10,965 nt of DNA from SKLM01 sp050049955 (GCA_050049955.1 JASFVG010000126.1:1-10965), one strand, 5' to 3'; positions 1 through 6,690 are shown, counted from the first letter of the stretch. Notes: a model not told the origin generated them from the letters alone. Program-made: numbers and translations.

Positions 1-1
1 G

Positions 2-445
2 GCCAGCGGGCACGTCCATGAAGAGGGAGGAGAGACTCGAGTCTCGGAGCACTATGCCTACAATCGTCGCCACGGCCCCAGCTCGACCCTCCACTCGAGT
101 GTGGCCGATATGAGCCGGTGGGCTATAGCCAACATGAACAGGGGCGAGTTGGAGGGCAGCAGAATCCTGGACCCATCGAGCTATGAGATCCTATGGACGC
201 CGGAAGTGGAAGTGGGTGTCAGAGACGGCAGGCTGGTCAATGTTGGCCTGAGCTGGTTCCTTTCGGACTACGCCGGTCACCAATCGGTCTACCACGCCGG
301 GGGCGATATCGGCTATCGAACCTACTTCTTCATGTTGCCCGATACTGGAGTCGCAGTCATTGTGCTTAGCAACTACTGGGGCCCGGATACCGCAGTTAGC
401 GATGTCCTAGGACTGGCGCTCGACCTCGCTCTGGACGCCGAGTGA
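2..445 (+). CDS. Serine beta-lactamase-like hydrolase, 3' part (cut by window start)
   Basis: C-terminal 147 residues of a class C beta-lactamase/penicillin-binding-protein-like serine hydrolase. The frame is open from base 2 and stops with TGA at 443-445. It aligns almost without gaps to residues 249-396 of the complete paralogue at 2001-3191. Shared stretches include HYAYNRRHGPSS, DMSRWAIANMN, GLSWF and VLSNY. The third active-site element (KTG-like in the family) appears as HAGGDIGYRTYF, equivalent to HGGTDTGYRTNF in the paralogue. The catalytic SxxK and YxN motifs would lie upstream of the window, so activity cannot be judged. By analogy with its paralogue it is probably an exported lipoprotein acting outside the membrane on an ester, amide or peptidoglycan-like substrate. 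The substrate is unknown and antibiotic resistance should not be assumed. A WD40 remnant begins directly after the stop codon. Confidence 0.9.
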   Translation, partial: ASGHVHEEGGETRVSEHYAYNRRHGPSSTLHSSVADMSRWAIANMNRGELEGSRILDPSSYEILWTPEVEVGVRDGRLVNVGLSWFLSDYAGHQSVYHAGGDIGYRTYFFMLPDTGVAVIVLSNYWGPDTAVSDVLGLALDLALDAE

Positions 446-628
446 CGACTGCAGGACGTGGCGTTCTCACTGGATGGCAGCCTCCTGGCGTCGGGTGAAA
501 GCGGCATTACGGTCCAACTGATGGTCATCACGAGCAGCCAGGTCGGGCATACCCTTTCGAAACGCTGGGGAGTGACTGAGTCGCAGAGGCGAAGCCTGCT
601 GAGGCTGAGCGGTAGCCGGTCAGCCTAA
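446..628 (+). pseudogene. WD40-repeat remnant fused to the 3' end of the hydrolase gene
   Basis: Starting right after the hydrolase stop, and in the same frame, translation gives DVAFSLDGSLLASG, followed by ITVQLMVITSSQVGHTL. This is a WD40 blade that matches residues 328-360 of the intact propeller at 4330-5535 (DVAFAPDGALLASG, then VRLWDVASGQQLRSL). The signature WD pair has decayed to LM. The frame continues without recognisable blades to TAA at 626-628. No start codon or complete propeller exists, so this is a fossil of a WD40 gene's 3' end. The same hydrolase/WD40 junction occurs after the second hydrolase at 3190. An alternative is readthrough of the TGA giving a fused tail, but one degenerate blade would not fold as a propeller. 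Confidence 0.75.
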
Positions 629-661
629 CCAAGGTGCGGTGCGATAGGAAGGAGGTTTCAG

Positions 662-1261
662 ATGGAGTCCAAGAGAGTACCTTGCCTTCACTGTGGTTAC
701 GCTGGACCCGAGGGCGCACGATTCTGCGCGCGTTGTGGCAGAGCGCTCGTCCCGTTGGGCACTCGATTGGCGGGCAGAGTCGGCGACATCTTCGACAAAC
801 TAGCCCCAACATACATCTGGGTTCTGGGGCTTGCGCTCCTCATCTCCATCGGTGTCCTGTCGAATCGGCTGATCATCTGGAGGCTGAGCTTTGGTTTCTC
901 GATTCTGGCTGTGGCACTACTGATTGGCGGAGGGATGTCGTACCTTGGCTGGGCGTACTCTGCGCCTATCTCAACTCAGCGCCTGCTGCTGAGGATGGTC
1001 CTCGTTCTTGCCGGGGTGGTCGTGTCGCTCGTTGCGATAGACCTCATCGATGACGTGCTGTTGGTACAGTGCACCGAGGGCGCAAATCGGGTCATCTATC
1101 GGATTCCGGGTGTCTATGCCGAGCTAGCTCCTGGGTCGAGACGCATGATCATCGACAACGCCCCGCCATACTGGATGGGTGTCACGGCATATGGGCTGCT
1201 TGCAGCGTTCATCGGCCATCTCATCCACAGAGCCGTTACGAGGGTGATGAGCAGGCGATGA
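662..1261 (+). CDS. Zinc-ribbon membrane protein, function unknown
   Basis: A 199-residue protein with an N-terminal zinc ribbon (C8xxC11 and C22xxC25, in CLHC and CARC) of the short type often found at the cytoplasmic end of bacterial membrane proteins. Four hydrophobic segments follow, at about residues 50-68, 75-99, 107-130 and 170-190. A roughly 40-residue polar loop lies between the third and fourth, and the C-terminus is basic (RAVTRVMSRR). The start is well supported: a strong AGGAAGGAGG ribosome-binding sequence (646-655) lies six bases before ATG 662. I recognise no specific family beyond the ribbon, and no function is proposed. The gene is intact and well initiated although decayed DNA flanks it on both sides. 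WD40 scraps lie upstream (446-628) and downstream (about 1521-1586), as if this gene interrupts an old WD40 gene. Confidence 0.8.
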   Translation: MESKRVPCLHCGYAGPEGARFCARCGRALVPLGTRLAGRVGDIFDKLAPTYIWVLGLALLISIGVLSNRLIIWRLSFGFSILAVALLIGGGMSYLGWAYSAPISTQRLLLRMVLVLAGVVVSLVAIDLIDDVLLVQCTEGANRVIYRIPGVYAELAPGSRRMIIDNAPPYWMGVTAYGLLAAFIGHLIHRAVTRVMSRR

Positions 1262-1520
1262 AGAGGAAGGCGAGGGGCTGGAACGCAAGGCATTCTGCGA
1301 CGTCGTAGCTGCGCAATGGCGGTTGGCAGTGCGCGATGTCTCGGCGTTATAGCGAATGAAAAGCGCCGGTCGCCCTCGGTGCCGCGGCCGCGTTGTGTGC
1401 GGCGACCGGGCGGCCGATCTACAAATAGGGCCCGAGCTTGGGAGCGCGCGGTCCGTTCCCGTGACAGTGGCGAGGGATGCTGCGGATGCGCCAACAGGTA
1501 GGGTTGCCCGAAATGCCAGA
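1262..1520. other. Stretch without a recognisable gene
   Basis: No open frame here has a credible start, ribosome-binding site or recognisable protein motif. The short frames on both strands are Arg/Pro-rich, as expected from GC-rich noncoding or decayed DNA. The only structure seen is the inverted repeat at 1366-1409. The stretch continues into a WD40 scrap and a truncated gene leader, so it may be eroded coding sequence. Confidence 0.5.
1366..1409. repeat. Perfect 9-bp inverted repeat (possible hairpin)
   Basis: CCGGTCGCC at 1366-1374 and its exact reverse complement GGCGACCGG at 1401-1409 are separated by 26 bases, which themselves contain the palindrome GCGGCCGC. The arms are very GC-rich and no T-run follows, so this is not a typical intrinsic terminator. 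It lies about 105 bases after the zinc-ribbon gene stop. It could be a transcript-end stem, an insertion scar or chance in GC-rich DNA. Confidence 0.4.
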
Positions 1521-1586
1521 GAGGTAGTGTTGCCCCTTGACACGCCACTGTCATATGCAAACCCTGTGCATCCATCGGGGATTCGC
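1521..1586 (+). pseudogene. WD40 last-blade remnant (second scrap of the first copy)
   Basis: In the frame starting at 1551 the codons read SYANPVHPSGIR. This aligns without gaps to GYDNPVYLWGIP at residues 383-394 of the intact propeller (4330-5535), with Y, N, P, V, G and I conserved. The second remnant (3190-3408) ends CEDSAYLLGIRW and shares the GIR variant. Just upstream, EVV could correspond to EVM at the start of the same blade, with internal deletions. The match is short, but its place fits: it lies just before the duplicated leader at 1620-1673, as the other remnant lies just before the leader at 3435. I infer that this is the far end of the WD40 sequence seen at 446-628, now separated by the zinc-ribbon gene. 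Confidence 0.5.
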
Positions 1587-1619
1587 CTACAACACACAGT
1601 CCCCCCTCCCATCCCGGGA

Positions 1620-1673
1620 TGAGAGCGAGGGCCCAAGATGTCTAGCAATCGCACAAGGGCAAGCATTTCGATT
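1620..1673 (+). repeat. Diverged direct repeat of the SUMF gene leader, copy 1
   Basis: This 54-base stretch aligns without gaps to 3435-3488, with 38 of 54 bases identical by hand count. The first 11 bases, TGAGAGCGAGG, are identical and form the likely ribosome-binding region. Substitutions after the start codon are mostly at third codon positions, so both copies were once coding. Confidence 0.75.
1638..1673 (+). pseudogene. Truncated N-terminus of a second SUMF-type lipoprotein gene
   Basis: ATG 1638 begins MSSNRTRASISI, which matches MSRNATRASILV at the start of the SUMF-type gene at 3453. Similarity ends after about 12 codons. The open frame then runs to TAG at 1863-1865 without a signal-peptide core, lipobox or any FGE-domain motif. 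A 75-residue product is formally possible, but I see no evidence that it is functional. It is best read as the surviving leader of a duplicated and deleted gene. Confidence 0.6.
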
Positions 1674-2000
1674 CACCAACGATCCGGAGCAGGAGTGCGT
1701 GTTGCCGATGCACTATCCCCTGACCTACCGCATGCTGGCCCCTTATGGTTCCGACCCGAACGCGGAATCCCTCTGCGCGTTGAAGTGTCTTGCCGGTGCG
1801 GAGAGGTGTCCGGTCGAGAGCTGGTTTGTTCGAGTGTTCGAACTGCTGCCCCTGACCAGCGCTAGCCGATTGTGATACCTGCAAGTCGGGTGAGTTGCCA
1901 CTGCCTGCATTGGTGCTCTCTTCATCCACAAGGCGGGCAAAGAATGTCAATGATCGCAACGGATCAACACAGGTCAGTAACCTGATGAAGGGAGACCATC
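1674..2000. other. Gene-free stretch before the second hydrolase
   Basis: No recognisable gene. Overlapping frames are open on both strands here: plus-strand frames ending about 1865 and 1875, and a 105-codon minus-strand frame from 1959 to 1642. None has a convincing ribosome-binding site, known motif or membrane segment. The last 15 bases hold the AAGGGAG ribosome-binding sequence (1988-1994) of the gene at 2001. Any promoter for that gene should lie here, but I see no convincing -35/-10 pair. Confidence 0.5.
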
Positions 2001-3191
2001 ATGAAACGGACTGCTCCACCCAGACCGGGCGTCAGGATCTTGATTCTGGCCCTAGTGATACTGAGCTTAGTAGGATGTGCCACCACACCGACGACCACAA
2101 CACCCACCGCACCAACTACGGCAATGGATAGTTCAGACCTCACGAAAGAGCTCGACCGGGAGATAGAGCTACTGTTTAGCCAGTCGGACTCCCCGGGATT
2201 GGCCGTTGGAGTCGTCAAGGATCAGGAGATCATCTACGCCAAGGGCTTTGGGGTGATGAATCGTAGGACAAAGGAAGAGGTCACCGAGCGAACGCTGTTT
2301 CACATGGCATCGGTGACCAAGCCTTTTGTCCCCACATCCATCGTGCAGCTCCTAGAGCAAGAGCAACTCTCCCTGGATGATCGCATCGTGGACTATATCC
2401 CGTACTTCGAGATGAAGGACGAGCGCTACGCGAACCTTACCATCCACCAGTTCCTGACCCACTCTTCAGGCATGCCGGATGTCGAGGACTACCATTGGGA
2501 CGATCCAGAGTACGACGAGGGAGCGCTCGAGCGTTTCGTTCGCAGTCTCGCCGACCAAGAGCTCCTGTTCGAGCCAGGGGAGAAGTTCACCTACAGCAAC
2601 ATGGCATTCGAGGTGCTGGGCGCCTTGATCGCCAAGGTCTCCGGCCAATCGTTCGCTGACTACGTGAAGGAGCACATTCTTCTTCCCCTGGGCATGAACG
2701 ACAGCACCATCCTCATCCGCGAAGCCGATCCGGGGCTTCTGGCCAACGGGCATGTCAAGGGATGGTTGGGAAGGACTCGGGTGACTAAGCACTATGCCTA
2801 CAATCGGCGCCACGGTCCCAGTTCGTGCCTCTACTCGAGTGTGGTCGATATGAGTCGCTGGGCGATCGCCAACATGAATAGCGGTGAGTTGGGGGGCCGG
2901 CGAATCCTGGACGCGTCGAGCTACGAGCTCCTGTGGACACCGGCTCTAGAGGGAGTGAGGATGGCCGACGAGAACAGGCCGGTCCACATCGGACTGAGCT
3001 GGTTCATAACCGAAATAGAGGGGTACCGAGTCATCTGCCACGGCGGGACAGATACCGGCTACAGAACCAACTTCGTCATGTATCCGGACGAAGGACTGGC
3101 GGTCGTCGTGCTCAGCAACTACTCGGGCCCGGATGACACAGTCGCCGAGGTCACGCGTCTGGCAAGAAAGGTTGTTCTAGGCTCTGAGTGA
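2001..3191 (+). CDS. Serine beta-lactamase-like hydrolase, lipoprotein
   Basis: A complete 396-residue member of the class C beta-lactamase/DD-peptidase-like serine hydrolase superfamily. The signal peptide has a hydrophobic core and lipobox LVGC (C26), followed by a Thr/Pro-rich linker (about 27-42), so it should be an exported, lipid-anchored enzyme. All three active-site elements are present: SVTK (S104 nucleophile, K107), YSN (Y198, N200), and HGG at 347-349 within CHGGTDTGY in place of KTG. An HxG-type third motif is common in esterase-, peptidase- and EstB-like members, so the substrate is open and resistance is not implied. Length and motif order are normal. ATG 2001 is supported by AAGGGAG at 1988-1994 with a six-base gap. 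It is a clear paralogue of the truncated gene at 2-445. Its TGA is followed by a second TGA and a decayed WD40 segment. Confidence 0.93.
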   Translation: MKRTAPPRPGVRILILALVILSLVGCATTPTTTTPTAPTTAMDSSDLTKELDREIELLFSQSDSPGLAVGVVKDQEIIYAKGFGVMNRRTKEEVTERTLFHMASVTKPFVPTSIVQLLEQEQLSLDDRIVDYIPYFEMKDERYANLTIHQFLTHSSGMPDVEDYHWDDPEYDEGALERFVRSLADQELLFEPGEKFTYSNMAFEVLGALIAKVSGQSFADYVKEHILLPLGMNDSTILIREADPGLLANGHVKGWLGRTRVTKHYAYNRRHGPSSCLYSSVVDMSRWAIANMNSGELGGRRILDASSYELLWTPALEGVRMADENRPVHIGLSWFITEIEGYRVICHGGTDTGYRTNFVMYPDEGLAVVVLSNYSGPDDTVAEVTRLARKVVLGSE

Positions 3192-3408
3192 TGACGCTCA
3201 CGGTGTGGCCTTGTCACCGGAAGGCGGCCTCCCGGCATCGGGTGGTAGGCAAGAACAAGGTTCAGTTGTGGCACGCCGCCTCTTGGCAGGCACTCCGCAC
3301 TTTGAGGCACCGGAACGGCCTGCACGTAGTCGCTCTCTGCCGCACAGTGCATCGCTGGCCTCCGTTGGCTGCGAAGACTCGGCATATCTGCTGGGCATTC
3401 GCTGGTGA
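3190..3408 (+). pseudogene. WD40 3'-end remnant with two frameshifts
   Basis: Reading from 3190, the first frame gives GVALSPEGGLPASGG. A second frame (from about 3249) gives KNKVQLWHAASWQALRTL and RHRNGLHVVAL. The first frame resumes with SLASVGCEDSAYLLGIRW and ends at TGA 3406-3408. Joined, these match the last two blades of the intact propeller at 4330-5535: DVAFAPDGALLASGG, VRLWDVASGQQLRSLRH, then LLAAAGYDNPVYLWGIP. At least two frameshifts and loss of the WD pair (now WH) show that this is a pseudogene. It overlaps the hydrolase stop region, so the hydrolase end and WD40 end meet at the same point as in copy 1 at 446. The junction therefore predates the duplication. Confidence 0.8.
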
Positions 3409-3434
3409 AACGCCATATCTATCCCAAGCTGGGG

Positions 3435-3488
3435 TGAGAGCGAGGTCCTGAGTTGTCCAGAAACGCAACACGGGCGAGCATCTTGGTC
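3435..3488 (+). repeat. Diverged direct repeat of the SUMF gene leader, copy 2, with TTG start
   Basis: Partner of 1620-1673. It carries the conserved TGAGAGCGAGG (3435-3445), whose GAGG lies seven bases before TTG 3453. The aligned codon in the other copy is ATG (1638), which supports TTG 3453 as the real start of the SUMF-type gene. No ATG lies in frame before the signal-peptide core, so a later start would lose the lipoprotein signal. Confidence 0.75.
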
Positions 3489-4328
3489 TTCTCGACAGGC
3501 TCAATCCTAGCCCTGGTCGTCGCGTGTACGACTGCGCAGAGTACGGCGGCACCGGAGCCGGGAGGTCCGCCCACGGGCGACACGAAGGTGCGACCGGCTG
3601 ATGGCATGACCATGGTCTACGTGCCCGGCGGCGAGTTCACAATCGGCCACAGGGGGAGTCTCCAGGACCGTGCGCATACCGTACAACTCGACAGCTTCTG
3701 GATCGATCGGACCGAGGTCACAAACGGCCGCTACGGCAAATGCGTTGCGGCGGGCGCCTGTTCCGCACCGACCATGTGCAGCTGGGGCGAGCCCACCTAC
3801 GAGGATCCCCTGAAAGCCGATCATCCGGTGATCTGTGTGCCCTGGCGAGCCGCACATGCCTACTGTGAGTGGGCCGGAGGTCGCCTGCCCACCGAGGCTG
3901 AGTGGGAAGTCGCTGCCCGGGGGCCAGATGCGATGGTCTATCCGTGGGGCCACGCATTTGACGGTACGCGCTTGAATTCCTGCGACGCCGGCTGCCCCCA
4001 CGAGGATCAGCGGGTCACCGATTACGACGACGGGTACCCACAGACTGGACCGGTGGGCAGCTATCCTGGCGGGGCCACCTGGTGCGGTGCGCTCGACATG
4101 GCGGGCAACGTCTGGGAATGGGTCGCTGATTGGTATGGGCGCTACCCCTTTGCGGGGCAGATGAATCCCAGCGGGCCCGAGAGCGGGTCGGAACGCGTCA
4201 TCCGGGGTGGGAGTTGGTACGAGAACAACGCTTATGGGTTCCTACGCGCGGACCACCGACACCCGTTTGATCCTCGCGCCCACAACTACCTGATAGGTTT
4301 TCGCTGCGTGGCGGCGGCGGAGGGTTGA
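3453..4328 (+). CDS. SUMF/FGE-fold lipoprotein lacking the catalytic cysteines
   Basis: A 291-residue protein with a signal peptide ending in lipobox VVAC (C25), a Pro/Gly linker, and a formylglycine-generating-enzyme (sulfatase-modifying factor) domain from about residue 51 to the end. Family landmarks are MVYVPGGEFTIG, DRTEVTNGRY, GRLPTEAEWE (143-152), YPWG, GNVWEW (218-223), RGGSW (251-255) and terminal GFRC (282-285). After RGGSW, where true FGEs carry their two active-site cysteines, this protein reads YENNAYGFLRAD with no cysteine. It is therefore unlikely to oxidise sulfatase cysteines and is better seen as a binding or structural member of the fold. The start is TTG, supported by the duplicated leader at 1620-1673. 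The stop is separated from the WD40 gene start by one base, suggesting coupled translation and a shared role at the cell surface. Confidence 0.9.
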   Translation: MSRNATRASILVFSTGSILALVVACTTAQSTAAPEPGGPPTGDTKVRPADGMTMVYVPGGEFTIGHRGSLQDRAHTVQLDSFWIDRTEVTNGRYGKCVAAGACSAPTMCSWGEPTYEDPLKADHPVICVPWRAAHAYCEWAGGRLPTEAEWEVAARGPDAMVYPWGHAFDGTRLNSCDAGCPHEDQRVTDYDDGYPQTGPVGSYPGGATWCGALDMAGNVWEWVADWYGRYPFAGQMNPSGPESGSERVIRGGSWYENNAYGFLRADHRHPFDPRAHNYLIGFRCVAAAEG

Positions 4329-4329
4329 G

Positions 4330-5535
4330 ATGATGCGTCATTCGCGGTCGGTCCCCACGGTAGGGCGAGGTGCTAGCGCGTACTGCAGGGTCAGAACGGT
4401 GGGGGCCCTGGCAATGTGCCTATACCTGGTCGCTACGTCGATCGCCGGCTGCGCGTCGGACCAGCCCACGCAGAGGCCTGGCCTGCCTACGGAAGTCGCC
4501 GTCTTGTCGGCTGTTGACACAGCTGCGCCGGCCAACAGACCCGTTCCCCCCAAAGCTACACGGGAAGAGCACGTGGATGGCCGTAGCAGCCGAGTGGGGG
4601 GGGCGGAGGAACTTATCGCGATCACTGCGGATACAGCGGGCCAGGTGGAGTTGCTGGACACCCTGACGGGGCACACGGATCGGGTGTATGGACTCGCTTT
4701 CTCGTCCGGCGGTGGCCTGCTGGTCTCAGGGAGCCGGGATGGCACGATCAGGGTGTGGGACGTGGCGTCACGACGTGAGATACAGACGTTGGACGGAACG
4801 GGGGATTGGGATGTGTACTTCGCGCGCGACGATGGACACGTGGCATCGACCGAGGGCACGGTCTGGGGCGTGGTGAGCGGAGAAGAGGTGATGTCTATCG
4901 ACACACGGGGTGCACGGGCGGCATGCTCGCCTGACGGCTCATGGATGGGTTTGGCCGGGTACAACGCCCCCATCGAGGTGTGGGACGTCGAGAGGGGGCA
5001 GGTCGTGCAGACGTTCGAGGGCCACATTGATCGGGTGTTTGGGCTGGCATTCTCACCCGACGGCTCGCTACTCGCGTCGGGATCGGGTATGGGGCCATCG
5101 GATGTCTCGGACTATACGTTGAAGGTCTGGGACCTGACGAGCGGGCGAGAACTGCGCAGGCTCCAGGGGCATAGCGGGGATATCCACGCGGTCGCTTTTT
5201 CGCCGGACAGCGCGATGGTGGCGTCGGCCAGCACGGACTACACGGTGAAGCTGTGGGATGTGCAAAGCGGTGAGCTTGTGCATACCCTGCGGCACAGGGA
5301 TGGACTGTGGGATGTGGCTTTCGCACCTGATGGAGCGCTGCTGGCCTCAGGGGGTGTGGGCCGCCAGGTACGGTTGTGGGATGTCGCCAGCGGCCAGCAA
5401 CTGCGCTCTCTGCGGCACGGCGACGAGGTGATGACGGTCGCCTTCTCGCCCGATGGTTCGCTGCTGGCCGCCGCCGGGTATGACAATCCGGTGTATCTGT
5501 GGGGTATCCCCTCCGAGGCTAGTGAGGATGGTTGA
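4330..5535 (+). CDS. Seven-blade WD40 beta-propeller lipoprotein
   Basis: A 401-residue protein with a long n-region, a hydrophobic core and lipobox IAGC (C41), then an Ala/Pro-rich linker. WD40 repeats run from about residue 95 to 394. Blades start near residues 114 (GHTDRVYGLAF), 155 (degenerate), 190, 231 (GHIDRVFGLAFSPDGS), 280 (GHSGDIHAVAFSPDS), 322 and 363. The usual RVWDV/KVWDL/KLWDV/RLWDV strand ends are present. Blade 2 lacks a WD pair, and the last blade ends LWGI. WD40 propellers are protein-interaction scaffolds; here it should sit outside the membrane, perhaps partnering the SUMF-type lipoprotein encoded one base upstream. Start: tandem ATGs at 4330 and 4333; a later ATG at residue 29 would still keep the core and lipobox. 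Remnants at 446-628, 1521-1586 and 3190-3408 are eroded copies of its 3' end. Confidence 0.92.
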   Translation: MMRHSRSVPTVGRGASAYCRVRTVGALAMCLYLVATSIAGCASDQPTQRPGLPTEVAVLSAVDTAAPANRPVPPKATREEHVDGRSSRVGGAEELIAITADTAGQVELLDTLTGHTDRVYGLAFSSGGGLLVSGSRDGTIRVWDVASRREIQTLDGTGDWDVYFARDDGHVASTEGTVWGVVSGEEVMSIDTRGARAACSPDGSWMGLAGYNAPIEVWDVERGQVVQTFEGHIDRVFGLAFSPDGSLLASGSGMGPSDVSDYTLKVWDLTSGRELRRLQGHSGDIHAVAFSPDSAMVASASTDYTVKLWDVQSGELVHTLRHRDGLWDVAFAPDGALLASGGVGRQVRLWDVASGQQLRSLRHGDEVMTVAFSPDGSLLAAAGYDNPVYLWGIPSEASEDG

Positions 5536-5602
5536 TCCTATGCAAGAGACAAGCGGCACGCCTGCTATGACGTCCCTTGCCACAGGAGTATGAGGAGGCG
5601 CG

Positions 5603-6685
5603 ATGTCGTGGCAATCACTGGGCATTCAACATAAGCAAGTCGCTGAGAAGCTGGCCGCTACGATGCGCATCGCATTGGCCGGCCGGGAGGACCTGCCCGG
5701 GGTCCTGGCTGCCCTCGCCGAACGTATCCCGAGTGGGAGCATCGCCGGACCGCCCTTTTCTATCATACGGTTTGTCACCAGCGTCACAGACGGAGTCGAC
5801 GCCGAGATTGGCTTCCCCGTCACGCGGACGTTCGAGACAGATATGCTCCAGACGCGCACATTCCCACCCCTGAACGTTCTGTCTCTGGTCCACACGGGTC
5901 CCCTCGAGGGCTTGGGCGCAACCTACAGCACGCTCTTCGGCTCGACGGCCGACCAGGGCCTGATCTCGGACGAATTCGTGCGCGAGGTGTACCCGGATTG
6001 GGAGCTCGCCGATTGGAGCAGAGTCGAGGTGCAGTTCGTGCTGCACGACTGGGACGCACTCTTCGCCGGCAATCTGGACCGCGTGCTGGGTGGAGAGGCG
6101 AGACGACGTGTGATGCAAGGGGTGGACGAACCCGGGACTGGGTCTACGCTCGATGAGCGCTTCCGGTGGGCGAAAGAGATGGTGGAGCGGCTCGATCGCT
6201 CGGCAGGCGAGGGTCAGGTGTACGATGTCCTGTCGAGCTGCGCCCACATCTTCCCGCTGGAGCAGATAGACAAGCTCAGGGCGGTCTACGTGGACACCCT
6301 TTCCGAGACCAGCGATCCATTGCAGGCGGTGGATGCGGTCATCGCGTTCATGGACCGGGATCCCGGTTGGGGTGAGGCGCCCTTGAGAGAGGGCCGTGTC
6401 ATCCTGGGGACCAAAGCGCCCCGGGATGCGGAGGCGTATGAGACTGCGGATAGTGCGGCGGAGAAGAGGCGTGCCTATTGCTTCTGCCCTATCGTGCGGA
6501 ATCGCCTGGAGCGGGACATGCCGGCTGCGTTCTGCTATTGTGGAGCGGGATGGTATCGGCAGCAGTGGGAAGGGGCGATGGGGAGAGCGGTGAGAATTGA
6601 CATCCTGAAATCGATCCTCAGGGGTGACAGCGAGTGCCAATTCGCGATTCGATTGCCGGATGACCTATGGCACGACACAAGGTGA
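5603..6685 (+). CDS. GyrI-like ligand-binding domain fused to a Cys-rich C-terminal domain
   Basis: A 360-residue, apparently cytoplasmic protein with no signal or membrane segment. ATG 5603 has GAGGAGG (5592-5598) four bases upstream. Residues about 12-150 resemble a GyrI-like/AraC effector-binding (SOUL-type) domain: GPPFSIIRF, then EIGFPVTR, then LSLVHTGPLEGLGATYSTL and a closing VEVQFVLHDW. These domains bind hydrophobic small molecules and sometimes hydrolyse them. The C-terminal part, about 285-352, carries CFCP (C293, C295), FCYCGAGWY (C311, C313) and a GDSECQFAI tail (C345). This pattern recalls V4R/ATC-hydrolase-like domains (DUF6144-type); that name is from memory and tentative. The cysteine cluster could bind a metal. 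There is no helix-turn-helix, so it is not an obvious transcription factor. Function unknown; small-molecule sensing or hydrolysis is an inference. Confidence 0.85.
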   Translation: MSWQSLGIQHKQVAEKLAATMRIALAGREDLPGVLAALAERIPSGSIAGPPFSIIRFVTSVTDGVDAEIGFPVTRTFETDMLQTRTFPPLNVLSLVHTGPLEGLGATYSTLFGSTADQGLISDEFVREVYPDWELADWSRVEVQFVLHDWDALFAGNLDRVLGGEARRRVMQGVDEPGTGSTLDERFRWAKEMVERLDRSAGEGQVYDVLSSCAHIFPLEQIDKLRAVYVDTLSETSDPLQAVDAVIAFMDRDPGWGEAPLREGRVILGTKAPRDAEAYETADSAAEKRRAYCFCPIVRNRLERDMPAAFCYCGAGWYRQQWEGAMGRAVRIDILKSILRGDSECQFAIRLPDDLWHDTR

Positions 6686-6690
6686 ATAGT

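Noticed and set aside
1537..1565. TTGACA at 1537-1542 as a promoter -35 box
   Set aside because: At the right spacing the -10 position reads AACCCT, which is poor, and the site lies inside what appears to be a WD40 coding fossil.
2001..3191. Call as an antibiotic-resistance beta-lactamase
   Set aside because: SxxK and YxN are present, but the third motif is HGG rather than KTG and the superfamily includes many esterases and peptidases; the sequence does not show resistance.
3188..3451. 87-codon plus-strand ORF after the hydrolase
   Set aside because: Only its middle section resembles WD40; the flanking blade sequence is in another frame, so it is one piece of the frameshifted remnant.
5615..6640. 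341-codon open frame on the minus strand
   Set aside because: It lies wholly antisense to the well-supported GyrI-like gene, has no motif or ribosome-binding site, and mirrors codon bias of GC-rich DNA.
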